The notes: generated by a model not told the origin, from the letters alone. Numbered from the stretch's first letter, positions 7,776-16,322 are shown. The stretch: DNA of 45,707 nt from Acidobacteriota bacterium (GCA_040752915.1 JBFMHB010000019.1:1-45707), one strand, 5' to 3'. Numbers and translations are program-made.

Positions 7776-10037
7776 CTACTGGTAGTCGGCCAGGCAGGTA
7801 CGGTTCGTATCCACGAGCACGAGGTCCGGCTTGAAGGCCAGAGGGAATTCCTGGCGGGACCCTTCGGGCTTGAGAAAGAACAGGTACTCCCGAACCTTCT
7901 TCTTCCCTTCCGCGGTCTGGATGGGGATGGGCAGGGTGAGCTTCGAATCCTGGCTGCCTTGGACCACGAGCTTGTCCCCCTCCACCTTGGTGGTGACCTT
8001 GACCTTGGGCAGGACGCTGCTGTGGAGCCATTGATTGAAGTACCAGCCCAACTGGACCTTCAGGTGGCGCTCGAAGGCCTCCTGCACGTCCCGGGTGGAG
8101 AGGAGCTTGCCTTTGGAATGCGTCACGAGGTCCTTGAGGGCCTCGTTGAAGGACCCCTCGCCCCCAGGAGTAAAGCAGGCCATCTTGGAGAGGTTGAGCA
8201 AGGTCCAGGCTCCCTTGTAGTAGACGACGGCCCCGTAAGCCGAATCGGGATCCAGCGTCGTGTACAGACGGGGCCCCAGGCTGATGGGGCCAAAGGAGAT
8301 GTAAGGTTTCTTGAGAACGTCGGAAAGCTTCGTAAAGGTGTGAAAATCGTGGGAGAGATACTTCTTCATCGTGTCCATGCCGGAGCGCTCCCTCAGACAC
8401 ACCAGGGAGGCGTACTCGGCCATGGATTCGGAGATCCATGCATCCCGATAGGTGAGGGGCGCCACTTGGTTGTACCACCACTGGTGGGCCACCTCGTGAG
8501 CCACGACCTGCTCGGGCCACGAGGAGCCGGACCTGTTGAACACACCGTACGAGAGCATGATCATGGAGGGGAAGCCCAGGTTCGTGTAGCCGCTGGTGAG
8601 GCCCGCCTTGAGCGTCTTGTAGGGAATGGGTCCGAACATCTTCGTGTACCGCTCCAAGGCGTCGGCGATCTCATCCGCCACCTCGTCCCGGTTGCGCGTG
8701 ATGTAGGTCGTGTTGGCGTTATCGGGCAACGCCACGTCCACCTCGATTCCCGCGGCGGTTCTCTTGGAATGCTTGAACTTGCCGAAGAGGAAACTGGCGA
8801 GGCGCACCTTTTCCGGCATGTCGTAGGTGAAGACCTCCCTCTCGCCCTGAACGCGGTGGTCGGTCAGGTCTCCCACTCCCAGGCATTCGTAGTTCTTGGG
8901 GACGTCGGCGGAGAACCCGAAGGTAAACCCGTCGGCATCGGAGAGTGAGGGGAACCACCCCGAATCGTCGTGCAGGGCCACGATCCCGAACTCGGAGAAG
9001 CAGAGTTCGGCCGTGTACCGGACTTCCAGAGTCAAGTCTTCTGGGGTTCCTTCCGGGAGACCCACCAGGAGGTGCGACTCGTGGTAGAAGTCTTTCTTCG
9101 AAAAGGCTTCCTTGATGAAGGGGACTTCGGCGCCGCCCGCGAGATTCAACCGGGAAATCTCCAGGCGCGGACTGCACGTGAACAGCAGAGAGCGGACGGG
9201 CCGGAGGAGCTTCATGTGGATGCGCACGAGGGTCCCATCCATCGCCTCACAGGAGCCGTCCAGAACCATCGAAGCCTCGATTCGGCGAACATCGGCAGGG
9301 AACTTGGCCCCGACCTCCGAGGGCGTCTGCAGCGGAGTGAGGGCTCCGGCGGCGTTCCGGTGGAGGCTGACCGCCGCGTCCCACCACCACGCCTCCACAT
9401 GGGGAGGGTGGCCAAGGCGCCGCAGGGACACTTCCTCGGTCTCGTTGGAATCGAGCACGTACGCCCAGACGTCCCCGTCCATCCGGAAGAGGACGGCCAC
9501 GTCTCCCTCTCCGTGCAGGGCGCGATTCAAGACGGTGTCGAGCCAGGACATGCCACCCGCGTGGAAGGCGTTCTTGTACCTCCGGTAGTCCGCTTGCCCT
9601 TCCATGGAGTACCCGCCCACTCCAGGGAGCGGAAGATCCGGGCACGGACCCAGGGGCAGGATGAAGAGGCTCTCCACCGGCTGCCCCGACAGGGCCTCAC
9701 GGCCGATGAACATCTTCAGGTGTTCCCGCTCGACGGGGTCCGAGACCGAGAAATCTATCCTCGCATCGCCCTCGAAGTAGAGTCCCCCCGGCTGGCCCGT
9801 GGAGCGGTCCTCCCCGAACAGCGTCCCGGGGCCAAGCGATGCCTTGAAGGCGGGCCTCGCGATGGTCAGGCCCTCGATGGCCTCCCGCGCCAGGGGTTGT
9901 GGCTCCGTGAGGAAGCGGTAGGATTTCAACAGGTCGGGGGAGGACCCCTTCTGGATGGCCCGGTTCCAGGTCATGTCCACCGCGTAGGAAGCCACCCAGG
10001 CCAGCGTAGCGAAAGCCGCGAACCAAGCTCGGATCAT
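7776..10037 (-). CDS. M1-family (gluzincin) zinc metallopeptidase, exported or membrane-anchored
   Basis: This encodes 753 residues. The start is the ATG complementary to 10035-10037, preceded by an AAGGAGGGGG ribosome binding site; the frame stays open further upstream but only as a shadow of the sigma-factor gene. The N-terminus has a hydrophobic export or anchor segment (residues 4-22). The zinc site is H514-E-V-A-H518 with E537 eighteen residues later (HEVAHQWWYN then WISES), the M1 pattern. The N-terminal half has the beta-rich character of M1 proteins. The canonical GxMEN exopeptidase motif is not evident; the equivalent place reads NLGFPSMIML. It may therefore not be a typical aminopeptidase. 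It is divergent from the ECF sigma operon. Confidence 0.85.
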   Translation of the reverse strand: MIRAWFAAFATLAWVASYAVDMTWNRAIQKGSSPDLLKSYRFLTEPQPLAREAIEGLTIARPAFKASLGPGTLFGEDRSTGQPGGLYFEGDARIDFSVSDPVEREHLKMFIGREALSGQPVESLFILPLGPCPDLPLPGVGGYSMEGQADYRRYKNAFHAGGMSWLDTVLNRALHGEGDVAVLFRMDGDVWAYVLDSNETEEVSLRRLGHPPHVEAWWWDAAVSLHRNAAGALTPLQTPSEVGAKFPADVRRIEASMVLDGSCEAMDGTLVRIHMKLLRPVRSLLFTCSPRLEISRLNLAGGAEVPFIKEAFSKKDFYHESHLLVGLPEGTPEDLTLEVRYTAELCFSEFGIVALHDDSGWFPSLSDADGFTFGFSADVPKNYECLGVGDLTDHRVQGEREVFTYDMPEKVRLASFLFGKFKHSKRTAAGIEVDVALPDNANTTYITRNRDEVADEIADALERYTKMFGPIPYKTLKAGLTSGYTNLGFPSMIMLSYGVFNRSGSSWPEQVVAHEVAHQWWYNQVAPLTYRDAWISESMAEYASLVCLRERSGMDTMKKYLSHDFHTFTKLSDVLKKPYISFGPISLGPRLYTTLDPDSAYGAVVYYKGAWTLLNLSKMACFTPGGEGSFNEALKDLVTHSKGKLLSTRDVQEAFERHLKVQLGWYFNQWLHSSVLPKVKVTTKVEGDKLVVQGSQDSKLTLPIPIQTAEGKKKVREYLFFLKPEGSRQEFPLAFKPDLVLVDTNRTCLADYQ

Positions 10038-10163
10038 CGCGCCCCCTCCTTCATCCTCTTCTGTGACCCAAATCCCCCTTGCGAAGTGGCTCCCATCATG
10101 CCACAAGGAGAGACGAGGGGCTACTCCTCCGGGGCTTCGGAAGGGCTTGCACCAAGTGGCCCC

Positions 10164-10190
10164 GGGAACCTTTTTTCCCCTTCCGTCGTC
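10164..10190 (+). promoter_or_regulatory. Putative ECF-type promoter of the sigma/anti-sigma operon
   Basis: GGGAACC at 10164-10170 is followed after 16 bases by CGTC at 10187-10190. This is the classic bipartite ECF promoter layout (GGAACC -35, CGTC -10). It ends 21 bases before the sigma-factor ATG, which suggests autoregulation. The prediction rests on pattern only. Confidence 0.5.
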
Positions 10191-10211
10191 ATGTGAGGGT
10201 GTGGAGGAACG

Positions 10212-10832
10212 ATGGAGAGCGCGACGCCCTCGCCGGACCTGTTTCTCGCGCGGCGCGCGGCCGCGGGGCACGAAGACGCCTGGGCGGACCTCGTGGACCG
10301 GCACGGCCGGCGCCTCTTCAACCTGGCCTTCCAGTTCACGGGAAACCGGGAGGAGGCGGAGGATCTCACCCAGGAGATCTTCGTCCGACTCTACCAGAAC
10401 CTCCGCAGCTACCGCGGGGAAGTCCCCTTTCTGGGCTGGGCCCTGCGGCTCTCCCGCAACCTCTGCATCGACCATTACCGCCGCGCCCGCAGGGAGCGGC
10501 GCTGGCGCCAGGTGGCCGGGGCCGTCCTGGACCAGATCCCGGCAGGGCGGGACTTCGAGGCCGAAGCCCTTCAAAAGCAATACCTCGAGGCGGTGTACGG
10601 AGCCCTGGCCGACATCCCGGAAGAGCACGCCGAGGCGGTGCTCCTGTGCGATCTCCAGGGGCTCTCCCATGAGGAGGCCTCGGCGTACCTGGACGTTCCG
10701 CTCGGAACGGTCAAGTCGAGGCTGTTCCGAGGACGCCAGCACCTGACGGAACTCGTGCGCGGGCGGCTGGGCCTCGACAAGGAAAGCCCGAGAGCCGCAC
10801 CGCGGGCCACGAAAGGGGGACCGCCGTGTTGA
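10212..10832 (+). CDS. ECF-family RNA polymerase sigma factor
   Basis: This 206-residue sigma-70 family protein of the extracytoplasmic-function group has only regions 2 and 4. Region 2 includes FTGNREEAEDLTQEIFVRLY (about residues 38-57) and the DNA-melting segment FLGWALRLSRNLCIDHYR. Region 4 is a helix-turn-helix at about residues 145-190 (LSHEEASAYLDVPLGTVKSR). The ATG at 10212 follows a GGAGG site. The gene overlaps the next, a ZAS anti-sigma gene, by 7 bases, so the two form a regulator pair. The likely target includes its own promoter, and possibly the divergent peptidase gene. Confidence 0.93.
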   Translation: MESATPSPDLFLARRAAAGHEDAWADLVDRHGRRLFNLAFQFTGNREEAEDLTQEIFVRLYQNLRSYRGEVPFLGWALRLSRNLCIDHYRRARRERRWRQVAGAVLDQIPAGRDFEAEALQKQYLEAVYGALADIPEEHAEAVLLCDLQGLSHEEASAYLDVPLGTVKSRLFRGRQHLTELVRGRLGLDKESPRAAPRATKGGPPC

Positions 10833-11509
10833 ACCCCTCTTGCCGCGCCTACCGGGAGGGGCTGGCGCCGGGAGAAACCGGTGGCCACGGCCTCGAGTGC
10901 GCCGCGTGCGCCCGCTGGGCCGCCGACGTAGGGAGCCTGCGCAGGGCGGGCGCGGACCTGCCCCTTTCCCCCGCCCTGCGGGCCCGGCTCCGTGAGGTCC
11001 CGGCAAGGCCCGTTCCGGACTGGAGGTCCGGCGTTTCCGGTCCCCATCCCCAGATCCCCCTCCCGCCGGGCCTGAAGGCCTCCCTGATCCGGATCCCCTT
11101 CGACGGCGCGGGCAGACGCCGGCCGCCCGCTCCCCCGGTCCGCACGCGGGAAACCGTGGCCGCGAGCCTCCTCTTTGCGGCCTTTCTCACCCTCGGCCTC
11201 GGCGATAGGGTCCGGCTCCGTCGGGAAGAGTGGCCCCCCGTTCTCGCGTGGGCATGGGGAGCGGGCGGAGGCCTCCTCTCGGACGCCAGCCAGCGCGGGA
11301 CGGACACGATCCTCGGAGCCGGGGCCACAATCCTCAGGGGGTGCGTGGCCGCCAACGGGACCTTGAGAAGGGCCTTGGGACGTCTGGCCGGTCCCGCGGA
11401 AGAGCCTCCCGCCTCCGTTCAACCTCCCCCAGCCGGCGCGGGAAAGCCCGTCCGGCCATCCGCAGAAGACAGGAAGGAGAACCCCGATGGAAGCCGCCCG
11501 ACCCGCTGA
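10826..11509 (+). CDS. Membrane-anchored ZAS-type anti-sigma factor (putative)
   Basis: This 227-residue protein begins with a short zinc-binding segment H21-x3-C25-x2-C28 (HGLECAAC), the defining ZAS anti-sigma motif. A hydrophobic segment at about residues 109-128 gives one membrane crossing, and the remaining C-terminal part is low-complexity and Pro-rich. It starts at GTG 10826 with a GGGGGA site and overlaps the ECF gene, the usual arrangement for a cognate pair. It should hold the sigma factor inactive at the membrane until a signal arrives. The signal is unknown. Overall sequence similarity to named anti-sigma families is weak, so the call rests on motif, topology and context. Confidence 0.68.
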   Translation: MLNPSCRAYREGLAPGETGGHGLECAACARWAADVGSLRRAGADLPLSPALRARLREVPARPVPDWRSGVSGPHPQIPLPPGLKASLIRIPFDGAGRRRPPAPPVRTRETVAASLLFAAFLTLGLGDRVRLRREEWPPVLAWAWGAGGGLLSDASQRGTDTILGAGATILRGCVAANGTLRRALGRLAGPAEEPPASVQPPPAGAGKPVRPSAEDRKENPDGSRPTR

Positions 11510-12029
11510 TTCCGCCCTTCCCGAGGTGAAGGCCCCGACCGCCCCGGACCGCCCGCCCCTTCTGAAGAAGCCCCTGCTGGCCGGGCTCCTCGCCCTCTTC
11601 CCCGGGGTGGGGAACCTGTACAACGGGCTCTACCTTCGGGGCGCCCTCTTCTTCGCCGTCGTCGCGACGCTCCTGGCCATCGGCTCCGAGGGGGAGCACC
11701 CGGTCCTCGGGTTCGTGGTGGCCTTCGCCTGGATCTTCAACGTCCTGGACTCCTACCGCCAGGCTCAGCTCATCAACTACGGGTACGCCCAGGACCTGGG
11801 ACTGGAAGATCTTCCGGCCCTGCCCAAGGCCGGCCAGGGAGGTCTCGCCGCCGGAGTGCTCCTCTTCGTCCTTGGCGCGGCGGCGAGTCTCCAGATCTAC
11901 TTCGACGTGGACCTGTCTTGGCTCCTGGAATTCTGGCCCCTCGGCCTCATGGCGGCGGGCGGCTGGCTGATCCTGTCCTGGTACCGCGAGAGGCGCCGCC
12001 GGCAGGATGCCGAGGAGAATCCCGCCTAG
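11487..12029 (+). CDS. Small polytopic membrane protein (TM2-like N-terminus)
   Basis: This 180-residue protein has four to five hydrophobic segments. The first part (LLAGLLALFPGVGNLYNG, about residues 29-46) matches the TM2-domain signature of small membrane proteins. The last part (WPLGLMAAGGWLIL) resembles the LiaF/DUF5668 type of hairpin. The ATG at 11487 has an AAGGAG site 8 bases upstream, inside the end of the anti-sigma gene (23-base overlap), so it belongs to the sigma operon. Function is unknown; an envelope-stress accessory role is inferred from the operon only. Confidence 0.75.
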   Translation: MEAARPADSALPEVKAPTAPDRPPLLKKPLLAGLLALFPGVGNLYNGLYLRGALFFAVVATLLAIGSEGEHPVLGFVVAFAWIFNVLDSYRQAQLINYGYAQDLGLEDLPALPKAGQGGLAAGVLLFVLGAAASLQIYFDVDLSWLLEFWPLGLMAAGGWLILSWYRERRRRQDAEENPA

Positions 12030-12136
12030 CCCATTTGCTCCCGATCCGTCCGCCAAGGGCCGCGGCGATCCCTTTCCCTCCCGCTGGGGTGAAATCGCTC
12101 ACTTCCGGGACGGAAGCGTCCGCCGCGGTTCTACCT

Positions 12137-12165
12137 TTGACTCGCCCAAGGCCTTGTGTTAGATT
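12137..12165 (+). promoter_or_regulatory. Sigma-70-type promoter for the DUF4388 gene
   Basis: TTGACT (12137-12142) and TAGATT (12160-12165) are separated by exactly 17 bases. The predicted transcript start near 12172 leaves a leader of about 70 bases before the ATG at 12245. Confidence 0.6.
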
Positions 12166-12244
12166 CACATACCTTTACAGATGAGAGAGGCGGGGCCTTC
12201 ACGGTGAGTACGTTCGGCGGTGTCGGGGAAACGGGACGGCATCC

Positions 12245-13126
12245 ATGACCTTTCAGGGCTCCCTGAGGGAGTTGCACCTCCCGGATGTCATCCAACTCGT
12301 CGCGGTTTCGGGGAAGACGGGCGCCTTCCAGCTCGTGAAGGGCCGGGAGGAGGGCCTCATCTACCTGGAGGCCGGACGGATCGTCCACGCCACCCTCGGG
12401 GACCTGAGCGGCGAAGAGGCGGTGTATGCTCTGGCCACCTGGGGCGAGGGGAGCTTCCGGTTTCTCCCGGGAGAGGTGCCGCCCGAGCGCACCGTCACCA
12501 AGAACAACACCAACCTCCTCATGGAGGCGGCCCGCCGAATGGATGAGTGGCGGGTCCTCAACAAGAAGATCCCGTCCCTGGACCACGTGCCGCGCTTCCA
12601 GGTGCCCGAGGGCAAGCAGGGCCAGATCAACCTCAACACGCAGGAGTGGCTGGTCCTGAGCAAGATCGACGGAAAGACCGGGATCTCGGAAATCGCCCGC
12701 CGCGTGAATCTCCCCGCCTTCGAGGTGGCCAAGCTTCTGTACGGGCTCGTCACCATGGGGCTCATCACCCTGGAGGAGCCGGCTCTCGAACCCGCCGGGC
12801 CTTCCGGGGAGAACGCGGCCATGAGCGCCGTGGAGAACGGCGTCGCGGTGGATTCGGACGACCTCCGGAAAGAACTCCACGGCCTCCTCCGGAAGTTGAG
12901 GGAAGAGGCCCAGATCGCCATGGGAGAGGTGGGGTGGAGCGTGATCCTCCGGGCCTACCGGCGCGCCAAGTCCGACCTCGAGAGCGGCCGGGGCACGGAG
13001 GCCGTTCAGACCATGTGCCAGGAGATCCTCAGCCAGGCGGCCCACCTGGAAGGGCCCGAGTCCCAGCGCCACCTCGCCGAGCGCTTCCGGGACGTCCTGG
13101 CCGAATGGAACGCCAAGGTCTCCTGA
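12245..13126 (+). CDS. DUF4388-domain protein
   Basis: This is a 293-residue cytoplasmic protein. The first 100 residues form a DUF4388 (PATAN-like) domain with the typical opening GSLRELHLPDVIQLVA and the stretch GLIYLEAGRIVHATLGDLSG. A winged-helix-like middle region (LVLSKIDGKTGISEIARRVN, about residues 138-157) is followed by a charged helical C-terminus. DUF4388 proteins are frequent in Myxococcota and related groups, often near signalling or gliding/polarity genes, but no biochemical role is established. The ribosome binding site is weak (GGGA). The next gene starts 52 bases downstream and may be cotranscribed. Confidence 0.83.
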   Translation: MTFQGSLRELHLPDVIQLVAVSGKTGAFQLVKGREEGLIYLEAGRIVHATLGDLSGEEAVYALATWGEGSFRFLPGEVPPERTVTKNNTNLLMEAARRMDEWRVLNKKIPSLDHVPRFQVPEGKQGQINLNTQEWLVLSKIDGKTGISEIARRVNLPAFEVAKLLYGLVTMGLITLEEPALEPAGPSGENAAMSAVENGVAVDSDDLRKELHGLLRKLREEAQIAMGEVGWSVILRAYRRAKSDLESGRGTEAVQTMCQEILSQAAHLEGPESQRHLAERFRDVLAEWNAKVS

Positions 13127-13178
13127 GGCCGGCTCGGCGGGGCCTTTCTCCCCCTTACCCTTCAGAGGACCTCGCCCC

Positions 13179-13799
13179 ATGAAACTCCTCGTGCTCGTCC
13201 GCCACGGTGAGACCGAATGGAACTCCGACAACCGCGTCCAGGGATCCGTGGACGTGCCCCTGTCCGAAAGGGGGAGATCCCAGGCCGCGGCCCTCGCGGT
13301 GGCCCTCGCCTCGAGGGGGGCGACCTTTCCCGTGGCCTACACCTCCGACCTGGGCCGGGCGCGGGAGACGGCCCGAACCGTCCAGGAGCGTCTCGGGGTT
13401 CCCAGGTTGGTGGTGGATCCGCTCCTGCGGGAGATGCACTGCGGGGAGTGGGAGGGGCGCTCCATCGACGAATTGAGGAGGGCCGAACCGGAGGCCTATG
13501 ACGCCTGGATGGACGACCCGGTCTTTCGGATTCCGGGAGGGGAGTCGGTCCAGGACGTTCGGGAGCGGGTGGACCGCTTCTTCGAGGCCCGGGCTGAGGA
13601 ACTCGCGGCGGCCGACCACGTCCTTCTCGTGGCCCACGGGCTCCTCAACCGGATGGTCCTCTCCCGCGTCATGGGGATCCCGCCCCAGCGCGCGAGGTAC
13701 TTCGCCACGGACAACGCCTCCGTGAGCCTGTTCCGCTTCACCCGGGGGCGAGTGTTCTGCGACGGCTGGAACATGGGCTGTCATCTGGACGGGGAGTAA
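13179..13799 (+). CDS. Histidine phosphatase superfamily protein (phosphoglycerate-mutase-like)
   Basis: This 206-residue protein has the N-terminal phosphohistidine motif LVRHGETEWN (catalytic His9), an arginine in SDLGRARETA, the acid residue in LREMHCGEWEG and the second histidine in VAHGLLN, all in the family order. It transfers phosphate through the active-site histidine; the substrate cannot be read from the sequence. Candidates are cofactor-dependent phosphoglycerate mutase-like enzymes, a broad phosphatase, or an alpha-ribazole phosphatase. The last is tempting given the B12 operon nearby, but nothing specific supports it. AGAGGA lies 9 bases before the ATG. Confidence 0.87.
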   Translation: MKLLVLVRHGETEWNSDNRVQGSVDVPLSERGRSQAAALAVALASRGATFPVAYTSDLGRARETARTVQERLGVPRLVVDPLLREMHCGEWEGRSIDELRRAEPEAYDAWMDDPVFRIPGGESVQDVRERVDRFFEARAEELAAADHVLLVAHGLLNRMVLSRVMGIPPQRARYFATDNASVSLFRFTRGRVFCDGWNMGCHLDGE

Positions 13800-13803
13800 T
13801 CAG

Positions 13804-13867
13804 GTAAGTGAGTAAGGGAGTAGGTGAGTAGGGGAGTAGGTGAGTAGGGGAGTGGGGGAGTAGGGGA
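13804..13867 (+). repeat. Tandem octamer array, 8 units
   Basis: Eight back-to-back 8-bp units of consensus GTAGGKGA run without interruption: GTAAGTGA, GTAAGGGA, GTAGGTGA, GTAGGGGA, GTAGGTGA, GTAGGGGA, GTGGGGGA, GTAGGGGA. The array begins four bases after the phosphatase stop. Related arrays occur at 14041-14064 and, inverted, at 17274-17297. Confidence 0.85.
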
Positions 13868-13875
13868 GTACTCAT

Positions 13876-13909
13876 CCGAGAGGGAAGGGGTTGGCCCCTT
13901 CCCTCTCGG
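13876..13909. repeat. Perfect 15-bp inverted repeat (hairpin)
   Basis: Arms 13876-13890 and 13895-13909 are exactly complementary with a 4-base TTGG loop. No T-run follows on either strand, so it is not a standard intrinsic terminator. Just downstream is a second near-palindrome, GCCCACCGCGGCGGGC, at about 13926-13941. The rest of the 13800-14200 spacer shows no gene. Confidence 0.8.
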
Positions 13910-14040
13910 CGCTCGGCCGGGCAAAGCCCACCGCGGCGGGCTGGTATCGTAAGGAGCCCCGCGGCATTGGCCTCGCTGCTCTCCCATCCCCGCTTCGAAG
14001 CTGCCCTTTGCGGAGCGTCAACCCTATTGGCGTCGGAGCA

Positions 14041-14064
14041 GTAAGGGAGCAGGGGAGCAGGGGA
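14041..14064 (+). repeat. Tandem octamer array, 3 units
   Basis: The units are GTAAGGGA, GCAGGGGA and GCAGGGGA, the same octamer family and strand as 13804-13867. The two arrays bracket the hairpin region between the phosphatase and argS. Confidence 0.7.
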
Positions 14065-14183
14065 AGATGGTAGAGGGACCATCGCCGCCCGCCCCTCGCC
14101 CTCCGCGACGCTTCCCCACCCAGCCCTCCATCGAAAGGACCTGGGAACGCAGGGAGGGCCCCTTTCCGCGGGGCCCCCGCGTG

Positions 14184-14192
14184 TGCTTTAAT
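14184..14192 (+). promoter_or_regulatory. Extended -10 promoter for a possibly leaderless argS mRNA
   Basis: TGC plus TTTAAT ends 8 bases before the argS ATG at 14201, and there is no Shine-Dalgarno sequence. A -10 at this distance places the transcript start at or next to the start codon. The -35 region is poor. Confidence 0.4.
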
Positions 14193-14200
14193 TCTGAGCC

Positions 14201-16171
14201 ATGCTGACAGCCCTCGCGATATGGCAGGAAGAACTGGCGGATGCCATCCGGGACCGGCTCGGAACGGCCTGGCGGCCTGACCGGATCCCCATCACCTTCC
14301 CTCCCAGGCCCGAAATGGGCGACGCGGCCTCGCCGGTGGCCTTCGCGCTGGCCAAGTCCCTCCGGCGCAACCCGGCGGATCTGGCGCGGGAGCTCGCGCC
14401 GGCCACCCTCACCGGTGTCCGGGAGATCCGTGCGGCCGGGGGGTACCTCAACCTGTACCTGGACCGGGCGGACGCCGTGGACCGCCTGCTTTCCGGGAAA
14501 TTCCTCCCCTACACCTCGGGCGACAAGGTCATCGTGGAGCACACCAACATCAATCCCAACAAGGCCGCGCACGTGGGGCACCTGCGCAACGCCGTGCTGG
14601 GAGACACGCTCGTGCGCTGCCTCCAGTACCTGGGCCGCCGGGTGGAGGTGCAGAACTACATCGATGACACGGGCGTCCAGGTGGCCGACGTGGTCGTGGG
14701 CTTCCAGCGGATCCTCGGATGGGACCTCATGCGCTTGAAGGCGGCCCTGGCGGGCTCCCTCGACGTCCCCTTCGATTCCTTCTGCTGGGACCTCTACGCC
14801 CGCGTGGCTCCCTGGTACGAGGCCTCCGAGGAGAACAAGAAGGCCCGATACGAGACCCTCCACCAGATGGAGGAGGGGAACAACCCGACGGCGGAGATGG
14901 CCGCCCTGGTGGCGGAAGAAATGGTCCGGTGCCACCTGGCCACCATGGCGAGGCTCGGGGTCACCTACCAGGTCCTGCCCCACGAGAGCGACATCCTGAA
15001 GATCGGGTTCTGGCAGGCCTGCTTCGAGAAGCTCAAGACCTCGGGCGCCATCCACCGGGTTCCCGACCAGTCGGAGGACAAGAACCGCGGGTGCTGGGTC
15101 ATGGCGCTCCAGGAATCGGAGGAGTTCAAGGGCCTGTCGGACGCCGACAAGGTCATCGTGCGCTCCAACGGCACCGTCACCTACATCGGCAAGGACATGG
15201 CGTACCAGCTCTGGAAGTTCGGCCTTCTCGGCAGGGACTTCCATTACCGGCGCTTCCGGACGCCCGTCGGGGAGGTGTGGCGGACCGACGCTTCCAAGTC
15301 CGACCCCGGCGCCCCCTCTTTCGGCGGCGGGGAGGCCGTCTACAACGTCATCGACGTGCGCCAGTCCTACCTCCAGAAGATCGTGAAGGAGGGCCTGCGG
15401 CAGATGGGCTACGAGGCCCAGGCCGATCGCTCGATCCATTTCGCCTACGAAATGGTGGCGCTCTCCACCGCTTTCGTGCGCTCCGAAATGGCGCGCGGGG
15501 CTTCTCTCCAGGTCTCCGAGGAGGACCTCCAGAAGCCCTTTGTGGAAATGTCCGGCCGCAAAGGCCTGGGGTTCCAGGCGAACCATCTCCTGGACCGTCT
15601 GGAGGAAAGGGCCCGGGAGGAGATTCTGAAGCGGGAGCCCGGCCTGTCCGAGGCCGAGGCGGGCGAACGCTCCCGCGCCCTGTCGGTGGGGGCGCTCCGG
15701 TACTACATGGTGCGTTATGGGAAAAACGTGATCATCCCCTTCGACCTGGACCAGGCGCTGGCCTTCGAGGGCGACACGGGGCCGTATCTCCAGTATGCCT
15801 GCGTGCGCGCCGAGAACATCCTCAGAAAGGCCCGGGAGGCGGGCCTGGAGGTGCCCGATCCGCGGGACCGGTCCGCCGCCAGAGAGGCCGTGGCCCATTT
15901 CGACGAAGAGGGGTGGGGGCTGGTTTCCCTCTTCCTGCGGGTGCCGATTCAGGTGCGGACCGCGGTAGACGGGTTGGACCTGAACATCGTGGCCCGCCAG
16001 TACTTCGACGCGGCCCAGGCCTTCCACGGCTACTATCACCAGTTTCCCGTGCTCCAGGAGGCGGATCCGAAGAAGCGGTTCGCCCGGCTCTACACGGTCG
16101 CGATCTTCGCGCGCCTTCTTCGGAGCGGCCTCGAAACCCTGCTGGGCATCCCGGTTCCCGAAAAAATGTAG
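14201..16171 (+). CDS. argS: Arginine--tRNA ligase
   Basis: This 656-residue class I synthetase charges tRNA-Arg. The N-terminal Add1-type domain covers about residues 1-105. The HIGH motif appears as HVGH at 124-127 within NPNKAAHVGHLRN, followed by the ArgS-typical stretch VEVQNYIDDTGVQVADVVVG. The KMSKS-equivalent is MSGRKG at residue 450. The C-terminal anticodon-binding DALR domain starts at about 525 (YLQYACVRAENILRKA) and ends normally. At 656 residues it is longer than the usual 550-600, with the extra length in the catalytic region. The ATG lacks a Shine-Dalgarno sequence and may be translated leaderless. Confidence 0.95.
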   Translation: MLTALAIWQEELADAIRDRLGTAWRPDRIPITFPPRPEMGDAASPVAFALAKSLRRNPADLARELAPATLTGVREIRAAGGYLNLYLDRADAVDRLLSGKFLPYTSGDKVIVEHTNINPNKAAHVGHLRNAVLGDTLVRCLQYLGRRVEVQNYIDDTGVQVADVVVGFQRILGWDLMRLKAALAGSLDVPFDSFCWDLYARVAPWYEASEENKKARYETLHQMEEGNNPTAEMAALVAEEMVRCHLATMARLGVTYQVLPHESDILKIGFWQACFEKLKTSGAIHRVPDQSEDKNRGCWVMALQESEEFKGLSDADKVIVRSNGTVTYIGKDMAYQLWKFGLLGRDFHYRRFRTPVGEVWRTDASKSDPGAPSFGGGEAVYNVIDVRQSYLQKIVKEGLRQMGYEAQADRSIHFAYEMVALSTAFVRSEMARGASLQVSEEDLQKPFVEMSGRKGLGFQANHLLDRLEERAREEILKREPGLSEAEAGERSRALSVGALRYYMVRYGKNVIIPFDLDQALAFEGDTGPYLQYACVRAENILRKAREAGLEVPDPRDRSAAREAVAHFDEEGWGLVSLFLRVPIQVRTAVDGLDLNIVARQYFDAAQAFHGYYHQFPVLQEADPKKRFARLYTVAIFARLLRSGLETLLGIPVPEKM

Positions 16172-16307
16172 GCGGGAGCGGAAACTCCGGCGCGGCAGGA
16201 CCGATCCGCAGACGCCGTCCGGCGCCGCCCGATGCGGGGAGGGCGCAGGATTCCAAGAACCGCGTCTTTCGCTTCACCGTGCCCCCCTCCTCTCCTTCTC
16301 CACTTCG

Positions 16308-16316
16308 TGGTACTTT
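16308..16316 (+). promoter_or_regulatory. Extended -10 promoter for a possibly leaderless lipid-kinase mRNA
   Basis: TGG plus TACTTT ends 6 bases before the ATG at 16323. No Shine-Dalgarno sequence is present, so transcription would start at about the ATG itself. Confidence 0.4.
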
Positions 16317-16322
16317 GTCTCC

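Noticed and set aside
13179-13799. Alpha-ribazole phosphatase (CobC) because of the B12 operon
   Set aside because: The motifs are shared by the whole histidine phosphatase superfamily, the gene is over 5 kb from btuB and no B12 synthesis genes are nearby.
13804-13867. CRISPR array
   Set aside because: Units are 8 bp and contiguous, with no spacers and no cas genes.
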